From Acidobacteriota bacterium (lineage in GTDB: Bacteria > Acidobacteriota > Terriglobia > Terriglobales > Acidobacteriaceae), in assembly GCA_003225595.1 (NCBI GenBank), contig QIAR01000478.1, positions 1 to 8,043 of the forward strand: 8,043 nt of DNA, read 5' to 3'. Both the position numbers and the translations under genes were made by a program. Shown here piece after piece: positions 1-5,990 of this stretch; the first letter of the stretch is position 1, and each line of letters begins with the position of its first letter. Below the pieces are notes generated by a model that was not told where the DNA came from, did not search any database, and was given only the letters and a program-made list of their open reading frames with translations.

Positions 1-67
1 CTTGCTTATTGCCCCATGGAGAGTGCACAATATAGCCGGATCTTCAAACGCTGGCCGCTGTATTGTA

Positions 68-86
68 CGTCACAGAAATCGTGACG
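68..86. promoter_or_regulatory. Inverted repeat upstream of the aptamer
   Basis: CGTCAC (68-73) and its exact reverse complement GTGACG (81-86) are separated by 7 nt. It could be a protein operator near the nadA promoter or a hairpin at the start of the leader RNA. A second inverted repeat, CTAGCT/AGCTAG, lies at 112-117 and 128-133 and overlaps the first two bases of aptamer P1. No clear -35/-10 pair is recognisable in 1-131, and no coding frame there is convincing. Confidence 0.35.
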
Positions 87-131
87 CTTGCGGCTGGTTC
101 TGAGCATCCAACTAGCTGTAAGGGAAAAGCT

Positions 132-249
132 AGCGGCTTCAACATCCCCGTCGGTTGGGTACCTATGGTGCAGTGAACCGACTGGAGTCGCTGGAGGCTT
201 TCAACATCCCCGTTCCAGTATGAGCGGCCGTTGTTAGGTGGCGGTAGCC
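132..249 (+). promoter_or_regulatory. NAD+-I riboswitch (nadA motif), tandem two-domain aptamer
   Basis: Two copies of a GGCTT(T)CAACATCCCCGT core start at 135 and 196. Around the first copy a complete fold is visible. P1 pairs 132-138 with 186-192 (7 bp, one G-U). The conserved CAACATCCCC lies at 140-149. P2 pairs 150-156 with 176-182 (7 bp). Then come GGG (157-159), a small hairpin with arms 161-163 and 167-169, and CAGTG (171-175) before the P2 3' strand, followed by TGGA and the P1 3' strand. This matches the domain 1 layout I remember for the NAD+-I riboswitch, including the GGG, CAG-G-AACC and CUGGAG segments. The second copy has a shorter P1' (196-199 with 246-249) and a weaker P2' (212-216 with 237-242, bulged); its apical part, 217-236, I cannot fold with confidence. 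The class is known from acidobacterial nadA leaders as two similar domains in tandem. It is expected to lower NadA synthesis when NAD+ is high. The fold was done by eye. Confidence 0.85.
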
Positions 250-260
250 CATTCGGGACT

Positions 261-265
261 GAAAG
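261..265 (+). promoter_or_regulatory. Probable nadA Shine-Dalgarno, possibly maskable
   Basis: GAAAG lies 11 nt before the ATG at 277 and is the only anti-SD complement close to the start. GAAAGC at 261-266 is perfectly complementary to GCTTTC at 197-202, the 5' strand of P1' in the second aptamer domain. A bulged hairpin can also form at 246-260, and it would use the P1' 3' strand. The site is therefore a candidate expression platform for translational control, but which fold corresponds to bound ligand cannot be settled by eye. Confidence 0.45.
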
Positions 266-276
266 CGTGACCAAAA

Positions 277-1389
277 ATGGCAACCGCGACAACTGCTTGT
301 CCTTTGGACAACTATCTTGTGCTCCCAGATCACACCGTAGACGGCCGCATTTCCGCGGCTAGGAAGGCTTTGGGCCGCAACGTCGTCATTCTGGGTCACC
401 ACTACCAGCGCGATGAAGTCATCCGCTTCGCCGATTTCCGCGGCGATTCCTACAAGCTCTCGCAGCAGGCTGCGCACGCGGCCGGCAAGTACATCGTTTT
501 TTGCGGCGTGCACTTTATGGCCGAGAGCGCCGACATTCTCAGCCTCCCGGGCCAGGTCACGATTCTGCCCGACCTCAACGCCGGATGCTCCATGGCTGAT
601 ATGGCGGAAATCACCCAGGTGGAAGACTGCTGGGAACAGCTTGTCGCTGCTGGCCTGACCACTGATGTCGGCGAAGGCGTTACGCCCATCACGTACATGA
701 ATTCCACCGCCGCCATCAAGGCATTCTGTGGCGAGCGCGGTGGCGTGGTCTGCACGTCTTCAAATGCCGCTGGCGCCTTCAAATGGGCCTTTGCGAAAAA
801 TCCCAAAATCCTCTTTCTGCCCGACCAGCATCTCGGCCGAAACACTGGTTACAACCTTGGCATTCCGCTCAACGAAATGGTCGTGTGGGATCCCTACATG
901 ATTAACGGCGGCCTCCCCCCCGAACGATTGCGCACGGCGAGAGTCATCCTCTGGAAGGGGCATTGCTCCGTGCATCAGCGCTTTCTGCCCGAGCATGTGG
1001 ATAACGTCCGCGCCAAATACCCAGGCATTCGCGTGATAGTGCACCCTGAGTGCCGCTGGGAAGTCTGTCAGAAGGCCGATGGCATCGGCTCGACCGAAGG
1101 GCTTTTGAAGATGATTAAGAACGCACCCTCCGGAACGATGTTCGCAGTAGGCACCGAGATACACCTCGTAAACCGAATGGGCAAAGAGTTCGCTGCGGAG
1201 GGCAAGAAGGTCATCACGCTTGACGACTCCGGGTGCCTGTGCACTACGATGTTCCGCATTTCGCCGCAACACCTGTGCTGGGCGCTCGAAAACCTCGTGG
1301 ATGGCAACGTGGTAAATCAAATCAAAGTGAAAGACGAAGTGAAGTACTGGGCCCGTGTGGCATTGGATCGGATGCTGGAAATTCAGTAG
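277..1389 (+). CDS. nadA: Quinolinate synthase NadA
   Basis: NadA condenses iminoaspartate with dihydroxyacetone phosphate to give quinolinate, the de novo precursor of NAD, using a [4Fe-4S] cluster in the cytoplasm. The protein has 370 residues, the length of the long (Bacillus-type) NadA. Visible landmarks are HHYQ at 41-44, NAGCSMADM around Cys104, YMNSTAAIKAF at 140-150, TSSNA at 160-164, WKGHCSVH around Cys230, HPEC at 256-259 and DDSGCLC with Cys320. Cys104, Cys230 and Cys320 line up with the cluster ligands reported for the Bacillus enzyme (Cys110, Cys230, Cys320). All family landmarks are present, so it should be active. The ATG at 277 is the only reasonable start because an in-frame TGA lies at 268-270. 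NadB and NadC, its usual pathway partners, are not in this window. The upstream tandem aptamer indicates control by NAD+. Confidence 0.97.
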   Translation: MATATTACPLDNYLVLPDHTVDGRISAARKALGRNVVILGHHYQRDEVIRFADFRGDSYKLSQQAAHAAGKYIVFCGVHFMAESADILSLPGQVTILPDLNAGCSMADMAEITQVEDCWEQLVAAGLTTDVGEGVTPITYMNSTAAIKAFCGERGGVVCTSSNAAGAFKWAFAKNPKILFLPDQHLGRNTGYNLGIPLNEMVVWDPYMINGGLPPERLRTARVILWKGHCSVHQRFLPEHVDNVRAKYPGIRVIVHPECRWEVCQKADGIGSTEGLLKMIKNAPSGTMFAVGTEIHLVNRMGKEFAAEGKKVITLDDSGCLCTTMFRISPQHLCWALENLVDGNVVNQIKVKDEVKYWARVALDRMLEIQ

Positions 1390-1573
1390 TTTCGAAAAAC
1401 GCTAACCGTAGAGAGGGCAGAGGTCCTGCGGAGTACGCGGAGAGCTACAATTTGCCCGTGATGACGATTGTCCTCTTGGCCATTTGCGGCCTCTGCGGTT
1501 TAAGAATTCCAGCCAGCGACTAAACGACCAACGACTAACGGCCACGCCACGGAATGAACTAAAATAAAAGTCC
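1390..1573. other. nadA to DUF2203 spacer with degenerate repeats
   Basis: No gene is visible here. The spacer carries GCAGAGG at 1417-1423 and its reverse complement CCTCTGC at 1490-1496, with related G+C-rich near-repeats between them (GCGGAGTAC followed by GCGGAGAGC). This resembles the decayed 'gcagagg/gcggag' intergenic sequence I associate with Acidobacteria. There is no T-tract, so it is not a clear intrinsic terminator for nadA. A weak promoter-like pair, TTGGCC (1476-1481) and TTTAAG (1499-1504) with 17-nt spacing, could serve the next gene but scores poorly. Confidence 0.4.
1514..1543 (+). repeat. Heptamer tandem repeat (CGACYAA type), left copy
   Basis: The sequence reads as consecutive 7-bp units CGACTAA, CGACCAA, CGACTAA and CGGCC, with one extra A after the first unit. 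An inverted, shorter copy occurs just after the DUF2203 coding region. Such short heptamer runs resemble STRR-like intergenic repeats. No function is visible. Confidence 0.6.
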
Positions 1574-2011
1574 ATGCCCAACCGCACCTTTACTCTCCAA
1601 GAAGCTCAGGGGCTTTTGCCAATTCTCGAATCGCTTTTGCGCACCGCCATCGATGGCAAGAAACTCATCGAGGAAGTCGACGCCGAGATGCAGGAAGTGG
1701 CCCACCGCGTATTTCTGAACGGCGGCACACTACTGAATATCATTCACCTGGCCCGCCGCAAAGCCCAGCGAGAAAAAGCCATTCAGCGCGCCAAGGATGC
1801 AGTGGCCGAAATCCACGCCACGGGTGTGCAGGTCAAAGACCTCGATATTGGCCTGCTCGATTTTCCCTGCATCGTAGATCGCGAAACAGTGCTGCTCTGC
1901 TGGAAATTGGGCGAGAAGAAAATCACCCACTGGCACGGGACAACCGAAGGCTTCGCCGGCCGCAAACCGATCGACGAGCGCATCGCCAAAGCGGAAAAGA
2001 AATCAAAATAG
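1574..2011 (+). CDS. DUF2203 family protein
   Basis: This is a 145-residue soluble protein of unknown function in the DUF2203 family. The N-terminal part opens with FTLQEAQGLLPIL (6-18), which matches the family start, and continues as a mostly helical, charged region up to about residue 82 that looks like a helical hairpin. The C-terminal part has the signature GVQVKDLDIGLLDFP (84-98), then LLCWKLGE (107-114), HWHG (119-122) and GFAGRKPI (126-133); the tail is Lys-rich. There is no signal peptide or membrane segment, so it is probably cytoplasmic. The ATG at 1574 places FTL at the family's normal N-terminus. No good Shine-Dalgarno precedes it, only an A-rich stretch. It lies 184 nt after nadA on the same strand and may have its own promoter. 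Recognition of the family is firm; the biochemical role is unknown. Confidence 0.9.
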   Translation: MPNRTFTLQEAQGLLPILESLLRTAIDGKKLIEEVDAEMQEVAHRVFLNGGTLLNIIHLARRKAQREKAIQRAKDAVAEIHATGVQVKDLDIGLLDFPCIVDRETVLLCWKLGEKKITHWHGTTEGFAGRKPIDERIAKAEKKSK

Positions 2012-2031
2012 TCGTTGGCCGTTAGTCGCTG
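2009..2031 (-). repeat. Heptamer tandem repeat, right inverted copy
   Basis: Read on the minus strand this is CAGCGACTAA, then CGGCCAA, then CGACTA, in 7-bp steps. It matches the left copy starting at 1514, apart from a one-base slip and a substitution. The two copies form an imperfect inverted pair around the DUF2203 gene. The TAG stop of that gene (2009-2011) is formed by the edge of the repeat. Confidence 0.55.
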
Positions 2032-2168
2032 CTCATGGGTTAGTGGCTAGCAGGATGGTGGAGACTTCAGGAGTCGTACCAGGTGTGGTTTCAGCCCTGC
2101 ACCGGACCGTCCCTGAGGTCCACGATGTTTGCTGAGATTATGGTCAGTGTCTGCGGCAGAACTGAACT
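2032..2168. other. Convergent spacer between DUF2203 and the S9 peptidase
   Basis: No gene is visible in this stretch between two converging genes. Two weak hairpins are present: GACT at 2063-2066 with AGTC at 2072-2075, and GGACC at 2104-2108 with GGTCC at 2117-2121 (8-nt loop). Neither is followed by a T-run on either strand, so I do not call a terminator. Confidence 0.35.
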
Positions 2169-4187
2169 CTACTGCGCCGCTCTTTGCGACCCCGGCTCCG
2201 GCTTCAGATACCGATCAAACCATCCCAGCAGCCGCTGCATGATGTCGGCGCGATCTTCGGGCCGCGAGATCGCGTGTCCTTCACCCGCATAGATCACCAG
2301 TTGTGTCTCCACTCCTAACGCTTTCAAGGCATGCCAGAACTCGCGTGATTGGGGCGCGGGTACCTCGCCGTCGCGCTCGCCCGCCAGCACCAGCGTCGGC
2401 GTCTTCACGTTCTTAATGAAGTTGATCGGAGAACTCTTGGCGTACACTGCCGGATCGTCATACACGGAAGCGCCGAAGAAGGGAGTCATCCACTGATCGA
2501 TATCATTCTCACCGCAGTAGCTCTGCCAGTTTGCGATTCCAGCGCCAGCCACTGCGGCGCGAAAACGGTTGGTCTGCGTAACTGCCCACATCGTCATATA
2601 TCCGCCATAGCTCCAGCCTGTAATGCCAATCCGGCTGTTATCGACTGGCCGTTCTTTTACCACCTCATCCACTCCGGCCAGGATGTCCCGAAAATCTCCA
2701 TAGCCGAAGTCTTTGACATTTGCGCGGGTAAATGCTTCGCCTTGCCCGAAGCTGCCACGCGGATTGGGATAGAGCACAAAGAAACCATGCGAGGATAGCA
2801 GATGAGTATTAAAGAAGCGGCCCGGCCATCCCGCATGGGCCGCCGCACCCGGACCGCCATGTACCGTGACCACCATGGGATAGCGCTTGCTTGGGTCGTA
2901 GTTCGTGGGGTACAGCAGCCAGCCTTGGATGCGCTTGCCATCACTCATCCAGTGCACGCTTTTCAGTTCGCCCCACTCGGGATGTACCGCCTGGTTGACA
3001 TGGGTCACCTGCTTCCACTCACCGATCGGCCCGGCCCATACCTCGGGAGGATGCGCAGCTGAGTGGCGTATCACTGCAGAAGTCTTGTGGTCTGCTGCAA
3101 GCGAGATTCCTATCCCGCCCCAAGCTTCCGTGGTTACGACTTCCGGTCCCGTCCACAGAGGCGTGATTTTGCCGGTTGCTACATCAACAGTGGCTGCTCC
3201 CGCGTCCCCATCAATGTTCTCAGCGAAAAGAATTTTGTCAGGTGATTGCCAAGTGATCCAGCTTGGAGACGCTTTGATCTCAGGGGTAAGATTGCGAGCC
3301 TCTCCACCGCTTGCTGGTACCAAGAAGACGTCGCCGCCCGTCGACCCTTCATCGCTCATCAGTCCGGCAATGAATGCGATACTTTTGCCATCGGGAGACC
3401 AGCGCGGGACCGCGATCTGCAAAGGAGGTTTATAGACCGGCTTCATTTCTCCGCTCGCCAGCGCGAAAGTGTAGAGTTGCGCGATGTACCAGTTGTCATC
3501 GCCGGCGCCATGAGCGGCAATCGCGACGAGGCTCTTCCCGTCGGGCGACCAGTCGAATTCGTAGACGTACAGATCGGCAGGCGACAGTTGACGAATCGTG
3601 CCCGTCGCCAGGTCCGCCACGGTGAGGCGCTGTTCGTAAATTGTGGCTCCGATTACTCCTGTTTCAGGAGTCATCGGCATCAGAGGCCCGGCGGCACGCG
3701 GCGCGTTTTCCGTAAACAGGAATGCCACAGCCTTGCCATCGGGAGACCATGCCGGATCAGCCAAGTACCCGGTCAAATTGGTCAATTTGTGAGCGGCTCC
3801 TCCCACACCGCCTATATACAATTGGAATTGGCCTGAACGCTCCACGTCGGACAGGAATGCAAGCTGTTTGCTATCAGGCGACCACGCTATTTCTCCTTCA
3901 TCCGCGTTTCCGCCACCGCTGCTCGCGGAAATGCGCCTCGGCTTGGCGTCAGGTGCTTTCAAATCCTGAATATAGATATCAGAGCTTCCGGTGGATTCGC
4001 CGCGACTGTCGAGTATTGGCTCGACCCACGCTACGTGGCTAGCATCAGAAGAAATCGCCACTTGGTGGAAGCCTCGCGCTATCGGAACGGGGCTTTGCGC
4101 CTGGGCGGAAACTGTCTGGGGTACACAACTGCTGAACAAAAGAAACGCGAGCGAAATAAGCACCGATGTTTTACTGCTTTGTTTCAT
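2169..4187 (-). CDS. Secreted prolyl oligopeptidase family (S9) serine peptidase
   Basis: This 672-residue exported peptidase likely cleaves short peptides in the periplasm or outside the cell. A Sec signal peptide spans residues 1-28 (Lys-rich start, hydrophobic core 9-20, cleavage after VSA at 26-28); Cys21 follows FSS, so a lipoprotein signal is a weaker alternative. Residues about 40-400 form a WD40-like (PD40) beta-propeller with blade motifs AWSPDSK (101), AWSPDGK (146), DWSPDGK (213) and RWSPDGK (263). The alpha/beta hydrolase domain covers about 405-665. It carries the oxyanion motif HGGPG (443-447), NPRGS (475-479), nucleophile Ser526 in GWSYGG, Asp606 in GERDGEVP and His638 in GEGHAI, so the catalytic triad is complete. 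The start is supported by GGGGAG 9 nt upstream (4197-4202 on the plus strand). The M28 peptidase gene ends 93 nt upstream on the same strand, suggesting one transcription unit. GWSYGG is shared with DPP-IV-like enzymes, but exact specificity cannot be read. Confidence 0.95.
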   Translation of the reverse strand: MKQSSKTSVLISLAFLLFSSCVPQTVSAQAQSPVPIARGFHQVAISSDASHVAWVEPILDSRGESTGSSDIYIQDLKAPDAKPRRISASSGGGNADEGEIAWSPDSKQLAFLSDVERSGQFQLYIGGVGGAAHKLTNLTGYLADPAWSPDGKAVAFLFTENAPRAAGPLMPMTPETGVIGATIYEQRLTVADLATGTIRQLSPADLYVYEFDWSPDGKSLVAIAAHGAGDDNWYIAQLYTFALASGEMKPVYKPPLQIAVPRWSPDGKSIAFIAGLMSDEGSTGGDVFLVPASGGEARNLTPEIKASPSWITWQSPDKILFAENIDGDAGAATVDVATGKITPLWTGPEVVTTEAWGGIGISLAADHKTSAVIRHSAAHPPEVWAGPIGEWKQVTHVNQAVHPEWGELKSVHWMSDGKRIQGWLLYPTNYDPSKRYPMVVTVHGGPGAAAHAGWPGRFFNTHLLSSHGFFVLYPNPRGSFGQGEAFTRANVKDFGYGDFRDILAGVDEVVKERPVDNSRIGITGWSYGGYMTMWAVTQTNRFRAAVAGAGIANWQSYCGENDIDQWMTPFFGASVYDDPAVYAKSSPINFIKNVKTPTLVLAGERDGEVPAPQSREFWHALKALGVETQLVIYAGEGHAISRPEDRADIMQRLLGWFDRYLKPEPGSQRAAQ

Positions 4188-4210
4188 CTGTGTATTCTCC
4201 CCACAAAGGT

Positions 4211-4252
4211 TGTCATCTTGAGTCCTCGCTTCAGCGGGCGAAGGATCTAGCG
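4211..4252. repeat. Dispersed-repeat-like element (GTCATCTTGAG...GAAGGATCT)
   Basis: The stretch begins TGTCATCTTGAG and ends GCGAAGGATCTAG. It strongly resembles a short intergenic element I recall from several phyla, of the form GTCATCCTGAGCGAAGCGAAGGATCT, here with an insertion in the middle. CCTCGC and GCGAAGG inside it can pair with one bulged A. It sits between the two peptidase genes. Its identity rests on memory of the consensus, not on a second copy in this window. Confidence 0.45.
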
Positions 4253-4280
4253 CGGAATGTCCTGGGATCTGCCACCCATC

Positions 4281-5789
4281 CTACGGCCGTCCCCCTGGTT
4301 TCCACCGCGGCCGGAAATCAGAATTCACCAACCACTCCAACGGCTGGATCATCGATCGGATCCCCGCCGTCATATGCGCAAAATCAATGTGCGCCAGATC
4401 ATCGCTCGGTTGGTGATAATCGTTGTGCAGCCCAAAACTCGAAACTGTCTGGGCTAGCACGCCTTTTTTCGCCAACACGTAATTATCGGATCGCCGGAAA
4501 AATCCCTGCTCCGGATGCGGATCCGCCACCAGATTCGCACCGTGGGCCGCGAGGGCGGGACCGAGGTTGGACCGCTCCCATCCGGTCAGCCACAACGCAT
4601 CGTGCGGTGTCTTGGGATCGGGGCGCCCTACCATTTCAAATTCCAGGTTCGCCGCGATCTCCTTTAGAGGCATTGGCGGATGCTCGCGAAAATAAATCGA
4701 CCCCAGCCCACCCGCCTCCTCGCTCCCGAACAGGGCAAAAACCACTGTCCGGCGGGGTCGCGTCCCGGCACCGAGGATGCGCGCCAGTTCCAGAACGGCC
4801 GTTGTGCCGGAGGCATCGTCATCGGCGCCGTTGTAGATATTGTCTCCGCTCACTGCCGGACCAATACCCAAGTGATCCAGATGCGCGGACAGCAGGATAA
4901 CGCTCTTGCGTGGATCACGACCGCGGAGCACGCCCACCACATTCCACGTGAAGCCCTTTTCCGGCGCGGCAGCATGACCTTCAAAACGCAACAAGGTTCC
5001 GTCCTGCAGTTCCTTCAGCACCGCCTCGGCTTGCTCGTTCACTACAACCACGTTGAAATTTCCGCCCAACTCGCTTTCGGTTGTGCCTTCCAATTGGAAA
5101 GGCAGCGCTGGCAACTTCTTCGCGTCCTCTTCCCAGTGCTCACGTCTTTCCGGCGATACCGGAATTAGCACGGCTGTCGCCCCTGCGGAAATCACACGCA
5201 ATATCGTGCTCTGCAACTTGCTTCGGTCCGTGGTGGGAAGGAACTTGGGTATCAAAAAAACGATTGCTCCCGGTTGCACTTTCGCCTCGCCAATGTCGGC
5301 GGCCGCAATCTTCTGCAACGGACCGGAGAACTCCGGCTGCGAAAGATAGCGCACCAGCATTTCCTTGCCATGCGTCCAGGTGATCTCCTGCGCCGAGGCG
5401 CCATCGCCCGGCGTCGTGAATTTCATCTGAGGTGGCGCGCTCAGCGAACGCCGCAGGATCGGTGCTCGCTGGATATAGCCGCCTTCGTCGGCCGCCGGCT
5501 CGATTCCATACTGGCGTAGTTCGGAAGCGATGTAGGTTGCGGCAACCAACTCGTCGTGAGTGCCGCTACCCCGGCCCTGCAAAGCATCGCTCGCCAGAAA
5601 TTCCATATGTGCGCGGATGCACACTGCACAAATTCTCAATGTGGGCCGCGCCGCAGCTGCCGGATGCTCAGTCGTACTCTGCGTTTTGCTGTCTGCCGGT
5701 TGCGTGCTCGGCGACTGGGCAAGAACAGCAGGTTCCAGAGTGGCGACAAGCAAGACAAGAACCACCCGGAAAGCGAGATGTTTTCTCAT
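4281..5789 (-). CDS. Secreted M28 family zinc peptidase with probable PA insert
   Basis: This 502-residue exported metallopeptidase is probably an aminopeptidase using two zinc ions. Residues 1-24 form a Sec signal peptide ending VLA before QS. Residues 60-100 carry the M28 lead-in, with FLASDALQGRGSGT at 64-77. Residues about 130-270 form an insert consistent with a protease-associated (PA) domain. The catalytic core has SAHLDHLG (His303), GADDDASG (321-328, the bridging Asp among 323-324), GSEEAGG (Glu357 as base, Glu358 as ligand), EFEMVG with Glu385 where many homologues have Asp, and LHNDYHQPSDD with His459. All metal sites are therefore filled. Cys54 and Cys57 form a CAVC pair, perhaps a disulfide after export. 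The start fits the signal peptide, but no strong Shine-Dalgarno precedes it. The gene lies first in a likely two-peptidase unit with the downstream S9 gene. Substrate specificity is not determinable. Confidence 0.94.
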   Translation of the reverse strand: MRKHLAFRVVLVLLVATLEPAVLAQSPSTQPADSKTQSTTEHPAAAARPTLRICAVCIRAHMEFLASDALQGRGSGTHDELVAATYIASELRQYGIEPAADEGGYIQRAPILRRSLSAPPQMKFTTPGDGASAQEITWTHGKEMLVRYLSQPEFSGPLQKIAAADIGEAKVQPGAIVFLIPKFLPTTDRSKLQSTILRVISAGATAVLIPVSPERREHWEEDAKKLPALPFQLEGTTESELGGNFNVVVVNEQAEAVLKELQDGTLLRFEGHAAAPEKGFTWNVVGVLRGRDPRKSVILLSAHLDHLGIGPAVSGDNIYNGADDDASGTTAVLELARILGAGTRPRRTVVFALFGSEEAGGLGSIYFREHPPMPLKEIAANLEFEMVGRPDPKTPHDALWLTGWERSNLGPALAAHGANLVADPHPEQGFFRRSDNYVLAKKGVLAQTVSSFGLHNDYHQPSDDLAHIDFAHMTAGIRSMIQPLEWLVNSDFRPRWKPGGRP

Positions 5790-5843
5790 CGAGATAGATG
5801 CCGTCCGAGATTAACAGATTAGGATAGAGTTAACCCACGAGTA

Positions 5844-5865
5844 GAGATGTTGCTTGCAACGTCTC
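5844..5865. repeat. 10-bp-arm palindrome, resembles a dispersed GTAGAGACG-type element
   Basis: GAGATGTTGC (5844-5853) and GCAACGTCTC (5856-5865) pair at all ten positions as RNA (nine Watson-Crick, one G-U) around TT. With the preceding GTA it resembles the repetitive palindrome GTAGAGACGTTGC...GCAACGTCTCTAC that I recall from cyanobacteria and other phyla; the right flank has decayed (CGG instead of TAC). It lies 55-76 bp upstream of the M28 start, so an operator role is also possible. Confidence 0.6.
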
Positions 5866-5911
5866 CGGAATGCCGGAAGACCCAAGCCAGACGCCCACAC
5901 TCTCGCCTTCC

Positions 5912-5932
5912 ACCTGCGACCTGCTACCTGAA
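5912..5932 (+). repeat. ACCTGNN heptamer tandem repeat
   Basis: There are three consecutive 7-bp units: ACCTGCG, ACCTGCT and ACCTGAA. They are flanked by the longer direct repeats GCCGGAAG and AAGACCCAAGCC, each present once before and once after this run. The 7-bp period matches that of the different heptamer near the DUF2203 gene. Confidence 0.6.
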
Positions 5933-5981
5933 GCCGGAAGCCCTAAGACCCAAGCCTATGACCATCGACTGAATGATTCTC

Positions 5982-5990
5982 TGCTACAAT
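5982..5990 (+). promoter_or_regulatory. Likely extended -10 promoter for the Big2-pfkA unit
   Basis: TGCTACAAT contains an extended TGN followed by TACAAT, one base from the TATAAT consensus. It lies in the most A+T-rich part of the divergent spacer. No good -35 is seen at 16-18 nt, which is tolerable for an extended -10 promoter. Transcription would start near 5997 and leave a leader of about 150 nt before the ATG at 6146. Confidence 0.4.

Noticed and set aside
135..213. CRISPR-like direct repeats at 135 and 196
   Set aside because: There are only two copies with a 17-18 bp core, and flanking bases base-pair into a riboswitch fold upstream of nadA, which explains the duplication better.
44..292. 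Minus-strand frame in the nadA leader
   Set aside because: It coincides with the structured riboswitch region, has no recognisable domain and overlaps the nadA start.
450..1320. Long antisense frames opposite nadA
   Set aside because: They are mirror frames of a strongly conserved gene and have no recognisable domains.
2349..3836. Plus-strand frames opposite the S9 peptidase (149, 176 and 196 codons)
   Set aside because: They lie fully inside the S9 coding region, read as Arg/Ser/Pro/Cys-rich shadow translations and match no family I know.
2169..4187. Specific call of dipeptidyl peptidase IV for the S9 protein
   Set aside because: GWSYGG alone is not sufficient, and I could not identify the paired Glu residues that bind the substrate N-terminus.
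4166..4900. 244-codon plus-strand frame opposite the M28 gene
   Set aside because: Its composition is shadow-like (Pro/Arg/Ser-rich) and the opposite strand encodes all the M28 metal-site motifs.
5610..5650. CAVCIRAH in the M28 protein as a c-type heme site
   Set aside because: Heme attachment needs CXXCH; here the His is four residues after the second Cys.
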